From assembly GCF_021545335.1 (NCBI RefSeq), contig NZ_CP089312.1:6014001-6078000 (forward strand): 64,000 bases of DNA, read 5' to 3'. This document shows positions 15,696-23,604 of this stretch, piece after piece. The notes under the pieces are model-generated. The model made no database searches, was not told the origin of the DNA, and was given only the letters and a program-made list of their open reading frames with translations. Each line of letters begins with the position of its first letter. Position 1 is the stretch's first letter. Source of the stretch: Streptomyces sp. GQFP. Its GTDB lineage: Bacteria; Actinomycetota; Actinomycetes; Streptomycetales; Streptomycetaceae. Made by a program: the position numbers and the translations under genes.

Positions 15696-15709
15696 AATTG
15701 TCAACAATT
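15696..15709. promoter_or_regulatory. Palindrome in promoter of XRE/ImmA/integrase operon
   Basis: AATTGT-CA-ACAATT is a perfect 14-bp palindrome 58 bp before the XRE start, in an AT-rich stretch. A -10-like TAAAAT follows at 15734-15739, with AAAGGAG before the start codon. It is a plausible binding site for the XRE protein, in the manner of C-repressor/ImmA modules. Confidence 0.5.
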
Positions 15710-15766
15710 GCTGATTTCGGGCAACGGGCGAGGTAAAATGGGAATATAAATAAAGGAGACGCCGAG

Positions 15767-16165
15767 ATGATGAAGCGCGACGCAACACTACAATTTGGGG
15801 AATACCTTCAGCGCTTGCGTCAGGAACGAAAACTCGGCGTTCGTGAGCTTGCCAGGAAGGCGCACCTAGACGCTGGCGGACTCACTCGACTGGAGCAAGG
15901 AAAAAGATCGCCGCAGCCAGAAACGCTTAGATCCTTAGGTGCAGCACTCGAAGTCCCATTTTCCGATCTGTTCGCTATGGCTGGATACGTCACTCCATCC
16001 GACCTACCCAGCATGAGCACCTATCTGCGTACGCGCTACAGCCTGCCAGAAGACACGATCGCCTCGGTTGACGAATATATCCAGCGCCTCATCAACGAAC
16101 GCGGCCTCGACCCTAACGGTCCAGCTCCGTTCGAAGACGAGTCAGAGAATCCGTCAAAGAAATAA
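15767..16165 (+). CDS. XRE-family repressor of the element
   Basis: 132 residues; ATGATG at 15767 offers two adjacent starts behind AAAGGAG. Residues about 10-65 form a Cro/C1 helix-turn-helix (YLQRLRQERKLGVRELARKA, LTRLEQGKRSPQPETLRSLG). A helical C-terminus follows (YSLPEDTIASVDEYIQRLIN) with an acidic tail. The next gene is ImmA-like and then comes the integrase. The order regulator/antirepressor/integrase is the classic ICEBs1-type switch (ImmR/ImmA), so it is probably the master repressor of excision and transfer. Confidence 0.82.
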   Translation: MMKRDATLQFGEYLQRLRQERKLGVRELARKAHLDAGGLTRLEQGKRSPQPETLRSLGAALEVPFSDLFAMAGYVTPSDLPSMSTYLRTRYSLPEDTIASVDEYIQRLINERGLDPNGPAPFEDESENPSKK

Positions 16166-16192
16166 GTATTGGATGGGGAGAGGAGGATCACT

Positions 16193-16642
16193 ATGAACAC
16201 TGCAAGAGACACCACCCCCACCGTCAGTCCTGGAGCACTCGCCGCGCTACGTGACCTTGGCCGTGAACCAGCCAGCTCCATGGAAGCCATGCGCCGCATC
16301 GCTGCCCACCAGGCGGGGCTGCTCCGGGAGCTTCTCCCTGGCCCTGCACGCCAAGTTTCCACCCACCTCACGAGCCTCATCCCGAGCATCGCTGTGGAGT
16401 CGGTTGCCCGCCTACCTGTTGCCGGAATTACCTACTGGGCGAATCGCCACTGGCACATCCATGTGCGCGAAGACGACTCAGTCGACGAGCGGGCATTTAC
16501 GGTGCTCCACCAACTGAAACACATTATTGATCACCCGATCCGCCGAGCGACGGCCGCATTTAGCGACGCAGACTGGGACGCCCTGGCGAAGTACTTCGCT
16601 GGTGTCGCGCTGGCCCGCGAACTGACAGCGGCCTCGGCGTAA
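16193..16642 (+). CDS. ImmA/IrrE-like protein with altered HExxH motif
   Basis: 149 residues from the ATG at 16193 with GAGGAGG upstream. The region GITYWANRHWHIHV then RAFTVLHQLKHIIDHP (about residues 103-118) and KYFAGVALARELTAAS follows the ImmA/IrrE order (zinc-peptidase helix, then the FA-x-x-LLMP element). The expected HExxH is HQLKH: the catalytic Glu is Gln. Unless misread, it can bind zinc but should not cleave. It may act as a non-proteolytic antirepressor that titrates the XRE repressor encoded 27 bp upstream. Confidence 0.7.
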   Translation: MNTARDTTPTVSPGALAALRDLGREPASSMEAMRRIAAHQAGLLRELLPGPARQVSTHLTSLIPSIAVESVARLPVAGITYWANRHWHIHVREDDSVDERAFTVLHQLKHIIDHPIRRATAAFSDADWDALAKYFAGVALARELTAASA

Positions 16643-16661
16643 CAAGGAAGGAGGGAAGCTT

Positions 16662-16748
16662 GTGAACGAAAATCTCAGCGCGAACAACGGTGCAGGTGAA
16701 TCCGTCCGCCGCGTACACGGAACCGAAGAAAAGGGAGGTGCGCAATGA
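16662..16748 (+). CDS. 28-residue leader ORF before the integrase
   Basis: GTG at 16662 behind AAGGAAGGAGGG encodes a 28-residue polar peptide. It ends at a TGA (16746-16748) that overlaps the integrase ATG (16745). It contains the integrase RBS (AAGGGAGG). It is probably a translated leader coupling integrase synthesis to upstream translation. It is not similar to known excisionases. Confidence 0.45.
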   Translation: MNENLSANNGAGESVRRVHGTEEKGGAQ

Positions 16749-18505
16749 CCGTATCTGATGCCATGAAGGCAGGGATCTCCTACTTGCGAGTCTCGACGAA
16801 AGAACAGGCCGAGAAAGGTGGTCAGGCGGAGGGGTTCTCCATCCCCGCGCAGCGTGAGGCTAACCACCGCAAGGCGGAAAGCCTCGGCGTCGTGATCGTC
16901 GCCGAGTTCATCGACGCGGGGGAATCGGCAAAGTCGGCAGACCGTCCCGACCTCCAGAGGATGTTGCGCTACCTGGCAGAAAACACCGTCGACTACGTGT
17001 TTGTCCACAAGGTGGATCGCCTGGCAAGGAACCGCGTGGACGACGTCGAGATCACTCTGGCCATCAAAAAGGCCGGCGCGACTCTGGTCTCCGCGACGGA
17101 AAACATCGACGAGACCCCCTCCGGGATGCTGCTCCACGGCATCATGTCGTCCATCGCTGAGTTCTACTCCCGCAACCTCGCCACCGAGGTGCATAAGGGG
17201 ATGAGCCAGAAGGCCAAGACCGGCGGCACCCCTGGCAAGGCCCCACTCGGCTACCTGAACGTCGTACTGCGCACACCCGAAGGGCGCGAGGAGCGCACGG
17301 TAGAGGTGGACCCCGAGCGCGCCGAGCTGATCAGCTGGGCATTCGAAGCCTTCGCGAGCGGCACGTGGACGTTGCGGTCGCTGGCCGACGAGTTGGAAAC
17401 CAGGGGCCTCACCACGAAGCGGACCCCCAAGCTGCCGTCGCGCCCGATCCGGCCCAACGTCCTGCACAGCATCCTGACCAATCCCTACTACAGGGGCGAG
17501 GTCGTGTATCAGGGTGTCATCTACCCCGGCCGCCACACGCCGCTCACCAACCTGGTCACCTGGCAGAAGGTCCAGGATGTCCTTGCTGCCAACCTCGTCG
17601 GTGAGCGACAGCGCGACCACCCGCACTACCTCAAGTCCAGCGTCTTCTGCGGCGACTGTGGTAGCCGCCTGATCATCACCAACGCCAAGAACCGCCACGG
17701 CGTGATCTACCCGTACTTCGTCTGTCTGGGACGGCACCAGAAGACCACCGGCTGCACGCGCAAGGCGCTGCTCATCACCAAGATCGAGAAGATGGTCGAG
17801 GACCACTGGAGCACCGTCCGGCTCGCCCCTGAACTCCGCGACGCCATCGAGGAGGGGCTCCGAAGCGAACTTGCCGCCCACCGCAAGGAAGCCGAAGACG
17901 AGCACAAGCAGCTCGTGGCTGAGAAAGCGAAGCTCACCGCGCAACGTCAGAAGCTTCTCGAAGCGATCTACAGCGGTGCGGTGCCGATGGACCTCATCGC
18001 CAGCGAACAGCAGCGCATCACCGACCAGCTCACGGCTATCGAGGCCAGGCTCGGCGCGGCCACGGCCACCTTCGACGCCATCGAGACCAACCTCACACGC
18101 GCACTCGACCTTGCCCGCGACTGCCACGCCGCTTACCTGGCAGCTGATCCTCAGCTACGCAGGCTGTTCAACCAGGCGTTCTTCACCCACCTCATGATCG
18201 ACGAGGACGGTGTCCACAGCGAGTACGCCGAACCGTTCGACACGCTGCTTGACGGAGACGTCCTGGGGGCGGGGCAAACGACCCGGACTGATCGCGCAGA
18301 GGGGCAGGCCAGGCTGCGTGAAGTCCTGGAACGGCCCGCATCGTCCGCCAACAAGAAGACCCCCCGCACGCTGGCTGGGGGTCTCTCTGCTCACCTTCCG
18401 ACCCCCGTTCGGGGTGTCGAAGGTTCGAATAAAACTACTTTGGTGCCCTCGGCAGGATTCGAACCTGCGACACCGGCTTTAGGAGAGCCGTGCTCTATCC
18501 CCTGA
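16745..18505 (+). CDS. Large serine integrase ending inside tRNA-Arg
   Basis: 586 residues from the ATG at 16745. The resolvase domain has GISYLRVSTKEQ with nucleophile Ser17, and VHKVDRLARNRVDD for the catalytic Arg. The recombinase domain (about 165-290) has GKAPLGYLNV and VLHSILTNPYYRG. A zinc ribbon (FCGDCGSRL ... YFVCLG ... GCTRKAL, about 302-345) and a coiled coil (about 375-445) follow. The tail reads LVPSAGFEPATPALGE and is encoded by the complement of the tRNA gene. The frame therefore runs through the junction, and two hairpins (18357-18384, 18401-18415) lie within its last 50 codons. It catalyses integration and excision. Serine integrases rarely target tRNA genes. Confidence 0.9.
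   Translation: MTVSDAMKAGISYLRVSTKEQAEKGGQAEGFSIPAQREANHRKAESLGVVIVAEFIDAGESAKSADRPDLQRMLRYLAENTVDYVFVHKVDRLARNRVDDVEITLAIKKAGATLVSATENIDETPSGMLLHGIMSSIAEFYSRNLATEVHKGMSQKAKTGGTPGKAPLGYLNVVLRTPEGREERTVEVDPERAELISWAFEAFASGTWTLRSLADELETRGLTTKRTPKLPSRPIRPNVLHSILTNPYYRGEVVYQGVIYPGRHTPLTNLVTWQKVQDVLAANLVGERQRDHPHYLKSSVFCGDCGSRLIITNAKNRHGVIYPYFVCLGRHQKTTGCTRKALLITKIEKMVEDHWSTVRLAPELRDAIEEGLRSELAAHRKEAEDEHKQLVAEKAKLTAQRQKLLEAIYSGAVPMDLIASEQQRITDQLTAIEARLGAATATFDAIETNLTRALDLARDCHAAYLAADPQLRRLFNQAFFTHLMIDEDGVHSEYAEPFDTLLDGDVLGAGQTTRTDRAEGQARLREVLERPASSANKKTPRTLAGGLSAHLPTPVRGVEGSNKTTLVPSAGFEPATPALGEPCSIP
18357..18415 (-). terminator. Two hairpins downstream of the tRNA, inside the integrase 3' end
   Basis: AGACCCCC (18357-18364) and GGGGGTCT (18377-18384) form one stem. 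On the minus strand it is followed by TCTTGTT. ACCCC (18401-18405) and GGGGT (18411-18415) form another. They lie 26-84 nt beyond the 3' end of the minus-strand tRNA-Arg and probably terminate it. They also fall in the last codons of the integrase. Confidence 0.55.
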
Positions 18506-18520
18506 GCTACGAAGGCGGGG
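18435..18520. mobile_element. Probable attachment-site junction of the integrative element
   Basis: The integrase gene ends inside the 3' part of tRNA-Arg, and lower-GC element genes lie on the left with ordinary high-GC chromosome on the right. By analogy, the core site lies in the tRNA 3' half. A second copy of the tRNA 3' end was looked for in 1-18440 and not seen, so the other junction must lie left of the window. Confidence 0.5.
18441..18516 (-). tRNA. tRNA-Arg(CCT)
   Basis: On the minus strand the acceptor stem GCCTTCG (18516-18510) pairs with CGAGGGC. The anticodon stem CGGCT/AGCCG holds the loop CTCCTAA with anticodon CCT. The T arm contains GGTTCGAATCC, and CCA is encoded (18441-18443). 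It is 76 nt in total. The tRNA appears complete. Its 3' end faces the mobile element, the usual orientation of tRNA attachment sites. Confidence 0.95.
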
Positions 18521-19015
18521 TCTGTAGGAACACGGGTCGGAAATCGGGTTGAACCCTGCGATTCCAGACACGTGATTCCGGTGGGTTGTACCGCGCACGG
18601 CCGAGGCCACGCACCTGCGCAAGTGTAGCGGGTGAGGGGTGCGGGCTGCTGCCGCCCCGGCCCGGCTGCCGGCACGGGCGCGGGATCGGGGCGGGGCCAG
18701 GGCGGCGGCACGTTGAGTGTCCCGTCTTGTTCTGTTCGGTTGTTTGGTCGAGCTCAGCGGCGGGGCGGTGCTTCGACGCCCGTCGTCGTGAGGGCCTCCG
18801 GCGGCAGCGCCGCCTCGCGCAGCGCGGGCAGGGGTTCCTCTGTGGTTCATCGCATTCTCTTCTTCTTGCGGCCGTGCCCTCGAAGCGGCCACCGTCCGGT
18901 GGCCGCTCGGCCCGATGCCAAGCTAGGAGCCTGGCTCGGCAGTTGGCAGGTCGGGCTGTGCCACAACCCCCCACCCGCCAAACAGGGACCAGGGACCAGG
19001 CATCAGGGAGAGACC
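18517..19015. other. Intergenic region right of tRNA-Arg
   Basis: About 500 bp with no gene I can support. It should contain the promoter of the minus-strand tRNA. Long overlapping frames cross it on both strands, but they have no RBS and merely reflect the high GC. Confidence 0.5.
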
Positions 19016-19354
19016 TTGAAGAACGAGCGGGAATTCTTCTCACCGGACGCCATGCCATGGCGCACCGGACCGCAGCCCGGGACCGCCGAGCGGATTCTGA
19101 GCAGGGACGAGGCCGACCCGGACGTGCTGACCCGGCTGGTGCGCTGGGAGCCAGGCCTCGACACCTCGCCTTCCGGGGTGATCCGGCACGAGTGGGTCGA
19201 GGAGGTCTACCTCCTCGAAGGCGACCTGCACGACCTGTCCCTGGACCGGACCTTCCGCGCAGGAGACTTCGCCTCCCGTCCCCCAGGCATGGAACACGGC
19301 CCTTACCGGACAACCGACGGCTGCGTGATGCTGGAGGTCCGCTACCGACAGTAG
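19016..19354 (+). CDS. Cupin-domain protein
   Basis: 112 residues from a TTG at 19016 behind CAGGGAGAGA; the next ATG (19052) would cut 12 residues. It has a single small beta-barrel with RHEWVEEVYLLEGDLHDL and DFASRPPGMEHGPYRTTDG, i.e. the conserved His/Glu metal ligands of cupin motif 1 and the P-x-x-x-H-G of motif 2, as in ChrR-type cupins. It probably binds a metal. No partner sigma factor is nearby. The next gene starts 8 bp downstream, so the two are an operon. Confidence 0.75.
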   Translation: MKNEREFFSPDAMPWRTGPQPGTAERILSRDEADPDVLTRLVRWEPGLDTSPSGVIRHEWVEEVYLLEGDLHDLSLDRTFRAGDFASRPPGMEHGPYRTTDGCVMLEVRYRQ

Positions 19355-19362
19355 GGAGCGAC

Positions 19363-20181
19363 ATGAACTCCGACGACCGTACGGGGCCGCCCCTGTGGTC
19401 CACCACCTCGCCCGAGCACCTCGACCGGCTGGCCCGCGGGGTGCTGAGGGCCGCCGTCGACGCGTTCCGGGAGCTGCGTCAGGACCCTCCGGACCCGGAT
19501 CGGCGGGCGTCGGCCCTCGGGCTCCTGGCGAGGCGGACGCAGGAGATGCTGGCGCCCGGCCTGCTGCCGGACCACCCGCCGGTCGGGGCCGAGGCGCAGG
19601 AGGGATTCGTCCGTACGGCTCTCGCTCTCGCCGTGCATGTACGGGCGCACAGCTGGGCGAAGGCCGACCTCGGCGCGGTCGGCGCACCGGGCCGGGACGA
19701 CGTCCCGCACGCCGGGGAACTCTGGTCGGCCGACACCTTCGACGTCTTCGGGCGGCTCCTGCTCCCGAACGCATCGAGCGCGGGCTGGACCGCCGCCCTC
19801 GTCACCGATGTGGTCCGCGGTGACCAAAAGCTGGAGGGCGCGGTCAAGTTGGGCAAGTACGTCCTGCACCCCACCTTCCTGGCCCTCGCCGACGACACGA
19901 CCCGCGTCATCGGCGAAGCCGTGCACAACATAAATGTCGACCGTCTGCGCGAGCTGGCCCAGTTGCTGCGCCACCACGCGGGCGCCGCCGAACCGCCCGA
20001 CCTCACGGCCAAGCAGGTCTCCCGGAACATCGATCAGGATCCCGGGCCCCTGATCGATTCCGAAGCGTTCCAAGCGGTGATGCCTCCCCTGGACGATGCG
20101 GACCGGCGAGACGAGGTCCGCGGCCCGATCATCGACACCCCGACGATCCAAGGCCGCCGTGTGCGCGGCTTCGGCCTCTGA
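19363..20181 (+). CDS. Hypothetical protein
   Basis: 272 residues from the ATG at 19363 behind GTAGGGAG. It is all-helical and soluble, with HLDRLARGVLRAAVDAFRE, PHAGELWSADTFDVFGRLLL and KLGKYVLHPTFLALADDTTR. The C-terminus is disordered and ends in TPTIQGRRVRGFGL. There is no signal or membrane segment. It is probably co-transcribed with the cupin gene 8 bp upstream. I recognise no family. Confidence 0.65.
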   Translation: MNSDDRTGPPLWSTTSPEHLDRLARGVLRAAVDAFRELRQDPPDPDRRASALGLLARRTQEMLAPGLLPDHPPVGAEAQEGFVRTALALAVHVRAHSWAKADLGAVGAPGRDDVPHAGELWSADTFDVFGRLLLPNASSAGWTAALVTDVVRGDQKLEGAVKLGKYVLHPTFLALADDTTRVIGEAVHNINVDRLRELAQLLRHHAGAAEPPDLTAKQVSRNIDQDPGPLIDSEAFQAVMPPLDDADRRDEVRGPIIDTPTIQGRRVRGFGL

Positions 20182-20214
20182 CCGCACCCTCAGTCGTCGG
20201 GCAGGAGGAGCAGG

Positions 20215-20787
20215 TCAGGTCCCTGTCGCGGCCGAGGCCCGCTGTTCCAGCCGCGTCAGGGCCAGCGTGCCCCACCGGAGGTTCTCCTGTTCCAGGGCGA
20301 TCCCCCGCAGCAGGGTGAGGTAGGGGCCGATCCGCTCGGCCGTCGCGAAGAACTCGTCCTCGGTACGTCCGTCCAGCAGGCGGTTCCGGAGGCGCTCGTA
20401 GCGGGCCAGCTTGGCGGTGGACCACTCCATGCGTTCGGCGATCGAGGCCCGTACGGCGTCGGTGTCGCCCGTGTCGACGCACTGGACCTTGACCATCAGC
20501 TCGTCCCTGATGGCCGTCGGCCTGGACGGGGACTCGGCGGTGTAGGCGCGCACCGCCTCCAGTCCGGCCTCGGTGAGGGAGAACAGCCGCTTGTTGGGGC
20601 GGCGTTCCTGCTGCACGACGCGGGCCGTGATGAGCCCGTCGCCCTCCATGCGCTCCAGCTCCCGGTAGAGCTGCTGGGGGGTGGCCATCCAGAAGTTGGC
20701 GACGGAGGCGTCGAACCCCTTCGCGAGGTCGTACCCGGACGCCTCGCCCTCCAGAAGGGCGGCCATCACCGCGTTGCGCAGAGCCAT
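20215..20787 (-). CDS. PadR-family transcriptional regulator
   Basis: 190 residues from the ATG at 20787. The winged helix shows MALRNAVMAALLEGEASGYD and LAKGFDASVANFWMATPQQL, then YRELERMEGDGLITARVVQQ and PNKRLFSLTEAGLEAVRAYT, the PadR N-terminal signature. The C-terminal helical part (about 95-185) is of the Vir_act_alpha_C type and forms the dimer. It is divergent from the SnoaL-like gene, with the operator-like palindrome at 20814 between them. It probably represses itself and the SnoaL-like gene. Confidence 0.9.
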   Translation of the reverse strand: MALRNAVMAALLEGEASGYDLAKGFDASVANFWMATPQQLYRELERMEGDGLITARVVQQERRPNKRLFSLTEAGLEAVRAYTAESPSRPTAIRDELMVKVQCVDTGDTDAVRASIAERMEWSTAKLARYERLRNRLLDGRTEDEFFATAERIGPYLTLLRGIALEQENLRWGTLALTRLEQRASAATGT

Positions 20788-20813
20788 GCCACCACCCTAG
20801 TCTGTGATGCACC

Positions 20814-20831
20814 TATTCAACTTATTGAATA
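20814..20831. promoter_or_regulatory. Palindrome, candidate PadR operator
   Basis: TATTCAA (20814-20820), CTTA, TTGAATA (20825-20831), an inverted repeat in an AT-rich patch between the divergent starts at 20787 and 20878. The position suits dual control by the PadR protein. Confidence 0.6.
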
Positions 20832-20877
20832 ATTGCGCATGTCCGCTGAATACTCGTTGACCATGTGAGGTGATCCT

Positions 20878-21270
20878 GTGCATCCCTTCCGCGCGGCCGT
20901 CGAAGCAGGCGACATGGATTCCGTCGCCGCCCTGCTGGCCGAGAACGTCGTCTTCACCAGCCCCGTCGTCTTCAAGCCGTACGCCGGCAAGGCGATCACC
21001 GCCGCGATCCTGAACGCCGTGTCGGAGGTCTTCGAGGACTTCGCCTACATCCGGGAGATAGCGGACCCGGACGGTCGCGATCACGCCCTCGTCTTCACCG
21101 CCACCGTGAACGGCAGGCAGCTCACCGGCTGCGACTTCCTCCACTTCGACGAGGAGGGGAAGATCGACGACTTCATGGTGATGGTCCGCCCCCTCTCGGC
21201 CGCGAACGCGCTGGCCGAGGCCATGGGCGCGAAGTTCGACGAGATCGCACGCGCGGCGGGCACGCCCTGA
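20878..21270 (+). CDS. SnoaL/NTF2-like protein
   Basis: 130 residues from a GTG at 20878 with GTGAGGTGA upstream. The NTF2-like cone fold is seen in HPFRAAVEAGDMDSVAALLA, ENVVFTSPVVFKPYAGKAIT and HALVFTATVNGRQLTGCDFL, then DEEGKIDDFMVMVRPL. Such proteins are polyketide cyclases, isomerases or ligand-binding proteins. The target cannot be told. It is divergent from PadR, so expression is probably induced by a PadR ligand. Confidence 0.85.
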   Translation: MHPFRAAVEAGDMDSVAALLAENVVFTSPVVFKPYAGKAITAAILNAVSEVFEDFAYIREIADPDGRDHALVFTATVNGRQLTGCDFLHFDEEGKIDDFMVMVRPLSAANALAEAMGAKFDEIARAAGTP

Positions 21271-21280
21271 GTACGGGATG

Positions 21281-22075
21281 TCAGAGAGGCGTCACCGGAA
21301 GCAGGGCCGGGCGCTTGGCCTCGCGGCCGTCACCGGACGAGCGGCCGCGCAGTCGCCTAACCAGCCACGGCCCTAGGAAAGAACCGGCCCAGCGCAGTTC
21401 GGTGCCGACCGCTCGAAGGCCCGTGGAGGAGGCGGGCGGAGTCGGGAGCGGCCGCGTCCAGCTGTCGTCGCTGCCGGGTAGCTCCAGCGCGTGCGCGACC
21501 GCGGCGGCGATCCGGGCGTGACCGAGCGGGCCCGCGTGCAGCCGGTCGGTGCTCCATAATCGCGGGTCGGTGACCACCTGGTGGTGGGTGGTCTCGGCGA
21601 CGACGACACCGTGCCGCCGGGCCGCTTCCCGGATGCGGTCGTTGAGGGCGACGACCCGGTGACCGGCCGGGCGGGCCAGCGGTGTGATCAGGGTGATGTC
21701 GGGGAAGGTGAGCGTCGCGACGCGGGCCCCCTGGCCGGTGAGCGCGGCGAACATGGCCTCCAGGTGACCCGCCACCTCGTCCGCGTCGAAACGGGGACGC
21801 AGCAGATCGTTGACGCCGGCCACGACCGTCACCAGGTCGGGACGCAGCGCCAGCGCGGGCGCGAGCTGCTCGGCGCGCACCTGCCCGGCGAGCCGGCCGC
21901 GTACGGCGAGATTGGCGTACCGCGCGCCCGGGCTGTGCCGCGCGATCTGCTCGGCGAGCCGGTCCGCCCATCCCCGCAGCCCCGATCCGTCGTCGCCGTC
22001 ACCGACGCCCTCGGTCTGGCTGTCGCCCAGGGCGACATAGCGGAGATAGGGGTAGCCAACTGGTGACCTATTCAC
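21281..22075 (-). CDS. SGNH/GDSL hydrolase
   Basis: 264 residues from the ATG at 22075. Block I YVALGDSQTEGVGDG has the nucleophile Ser of GDSxTEG. Block III VVAGVNDLLRP has the GxND. Block V is WSTDRLHAGPLGHARIA, giving the catalytic D-x-x-H. No signal peptide is seen, so it is intracellular. The substrate is probably a small ester or acyl group. The C-terminal 60 residues are Pro/Arg-rich. Confidence 0.9.
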   Translation of the reverse strand: MNRSPVGYPYLRYVALGDSQTEGVGDGDDGSGLRGWADRLAEQIARHSPGARYANLAVRGRLAGQVRAEQLAPALALRPDLVTVVAGVNDLLRPRFDADEVAGHLEAMFAALTGQGARVATLTFPDITLITPLARPAGHRVVALNDRIREAARRHGVVVAETTHHQVVTDPRLWSTDRLHAGPLGHARIAAAVAHALELPGSDDSWTRPLPTPPASSTGLRAVGTELRWAGSFLGPWLVRRLRGRSSGDGREAKRPALLPVTPL

Positions 22076-22115
22076 ATTGTTGACTATAGCGCGAGTTGCC
22101 TATCAGCGGCCCGGC

Positions 22116-22172
22116 GAAGTGAAGGTCGAAGTGAAGGTCGAAGTGAAGGTCGAAGTGAAGGTCGAAGTGAAG
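22116..22172. repeat. 12-bp tandem repeat
   Basis: GTGAAGGTCGAA is repeated four times without change from 22119 to 22166, with partial copies on both sides. It lies in the gap between the SGNH hydrolase start (22075) and the end of glucarate dehydratase (22193). Confidence 0.85.
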
Positions 22173-22192
22173 TACGGGACCGGCCCGTGTCC

Positions 22193-23527
22193 CTACCGCA
22201 CCAGACAGGGCCGCTTCCCGTCGAACTCCCAGCCAGGGACCAGGTATTGCATGGTGACCGCGTCGTCCCGCGCCCCGAGCGCCCGCTCCCGGTACAGCTC
22301 GTGCGCCGCGAGCACCCGCTCCATGTCCACCTGGACGCCGAGCCCCGGCGCGTCCGGCACCGCGATCTCGCCGTCGACGATCCGGGGCGGGGCGACCGTG
22401 AGGCGTTCCAGGCCCTCCTGCCAGATCCAGTGGGTGTCGAGGGCGTTGTACTCGCCCGGGGCCGCCGCCCCGCAGTGGGTCACCATGGCCAGCGAGATGT
22501 CGAAGTGGTTGTTGGAGTGGCAGCCCCAGGTCAGGCCCATCGCGTTGCACAGCTGGGCCACGCGCACGGAGCCCTGCATGGTCCAGAAGTGCGGGTCGGC
22601 CAGCGGGATGGAGACCGACTGGAGGGCGAGGGCGTGGGTCAGCTGACGCCAGTCCGTGGCGATCATGTTGGTCGCCGTCGGCAGACCCGTCGCCCGGCGG
22701 AACTCGGCCAGGATCTCGCGCCCCGAGAAACCGTCCTCCGCGCCGCACGGGTCCTCGGCGTAGGCCAGCGTGCCGGTCAGGGGCGCGCACAGCTCGATCG
22801 CCTCGCGCAGCGACCACGCGCCGTTCGGGTCGAGGGTGATCCGGGCCTCCGGGAAACGGTCCTTCAGCGCCCGTACGGCCTTGACCTCCTCCGCGCCTTC
22901 CAGGACCCCGCCCTTGAGCTTGAAGTCCCGGAAGCCGTACAGGGCGTGGGTGGCCTCTGCCTGGCGGACGATCGCCTCCGGGGTCAGGGCCTCCTCGTGC
23001 CGTACGCGGTACCAGTCGACGGGGGAGTCCGGCTCGCGGACGTAGTCCAGGTCCGTCCGGTCCGGGTCGCCGACGTAGAAGAGGTAGCCCAACACCCGTA
23101 CGGAATCCCGTTGTTGGCCGTCGCCGAGCAGGGCCGCGACCGGTACGTCCAGGTGCTGGCCGAGGAGGTCGAGCAGGGCCGACTCGACGGCCGTCACCGC
23201 GTGGACGGTGGTCCGCAGGTCGAAGGTCTGGGCGCCGCGTCCGCCCGAGTCACGGTCGGCGAAGCGGGCGCCGATCTCCCGCAGGACGCGCTTGTAGTCG
23301 CCCACCTTCGCCCCGACGACCAGCGACTCCGCGTCGCGCAGTGTCCGCGTGATCTTCTCGCCGCCCGGGACCTCGCCGAGTCCCGTACGGCCCTCGGAGT
23401 CGGTGAGGATCACGATGTTGCGGGTGAAGTAGGGGCCGTGGGCGCCGGAGAGGTTCAGCTCCATGCTGTCGTGGCCGGCGACGGGGTAGACGGCGAAGGT
23501 GGTGACGGTCGGCTGGCTCGTGTTCAC
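22193..23527 (-). CDS. gudD: Glucarate dehydratase
   Basis: 444 residues from the ATG at 23527. It is an enolase-superfamily enzyme that removes water from D-glucarate to give 5-keto-4-deoxyglucarate. Family landmarks are GLGEVPGGEKI, the base motif FRDFKLKGGVLEG (KxK), metal ligand ITLDPNGAW, EDPCGAEDG and GCHSNNHFDISLAM with the general-base His. The C-terminus is YLVPGWEFDGKRPCLV. It lies downstream of the tandem IclR gene on the same strand, so IclR control of sugar-acid catabolism is likely. Confidence 0.93.
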   Translation of the reverse strand: MNTSQPTVTTFAVYPVAGHDSMELNLSGAHGPYFTRNIVILTDSEGRTGLGEVPGGEKITRTLRDAESLVVGAKVGDYKRVLREIGARFADRDSGGRGAQTFDLRTTVHAVTAVESALLDLLGQHLDVPVAALLGDGQQRDSVRVLGYLFYVGDPDRTDLDYVREPDSPVDWYRVRHEEALTPEAIVRQAEATHALYGFRDFKLKGGVLEGAEEVKAVRALKDRFPEARITLDPNGAWSLREAIELCAPLTGTLAYAEDPCGAEDGFSGREILAEFRRATGLPTATNMIATDWRQLTHALALQSVSIPLADPHFWTMQGSVRVAQLCNAMGLTWGCHSNNHFDISLAMVTHCGAAAPGEYNALDTHWIWQEGLERLTVAPPRIVDGEIAVPDAPGLGVQVDMERVLAAHELYRERALGARDDAVTMQYLVPGWEFDGKRPCLVR

Positions 23528-23604
23528 ACGCGTACTCCTTGTCTGTCCATGCGGATGGTATCCACGTATGGGGACGAAGGTTAGGTGGGTGAACGGATGT
23601 GTGT

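Noticed and set aside
1..18440. Search for a pSAM2-type tyrosine integrase, RepSA-type initiator or TraB with membrane anchor
   Set aside because: None was found. The only integrase is of the serine type and the only DNA pump is the HerA/T4CP-like protein at 12367, so the element is not called a classical AICE.
1..18440. Second copy of the tRNA-Arg 3' end as left attachment site
   Set aside because: No stretch resembling GGCAGGATTCGAACC was seen in this range. The left junction is presumed outside the window.
18586..19362. Long open frames over the region right of tRNA-Arg, extending upstream of the 19016 and 19363 genes
   Set aside because: No RBS, no domain, and Arg/Gly-rich composition. 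The credible starts are the TTG at 19016 and the ATG at 19363.
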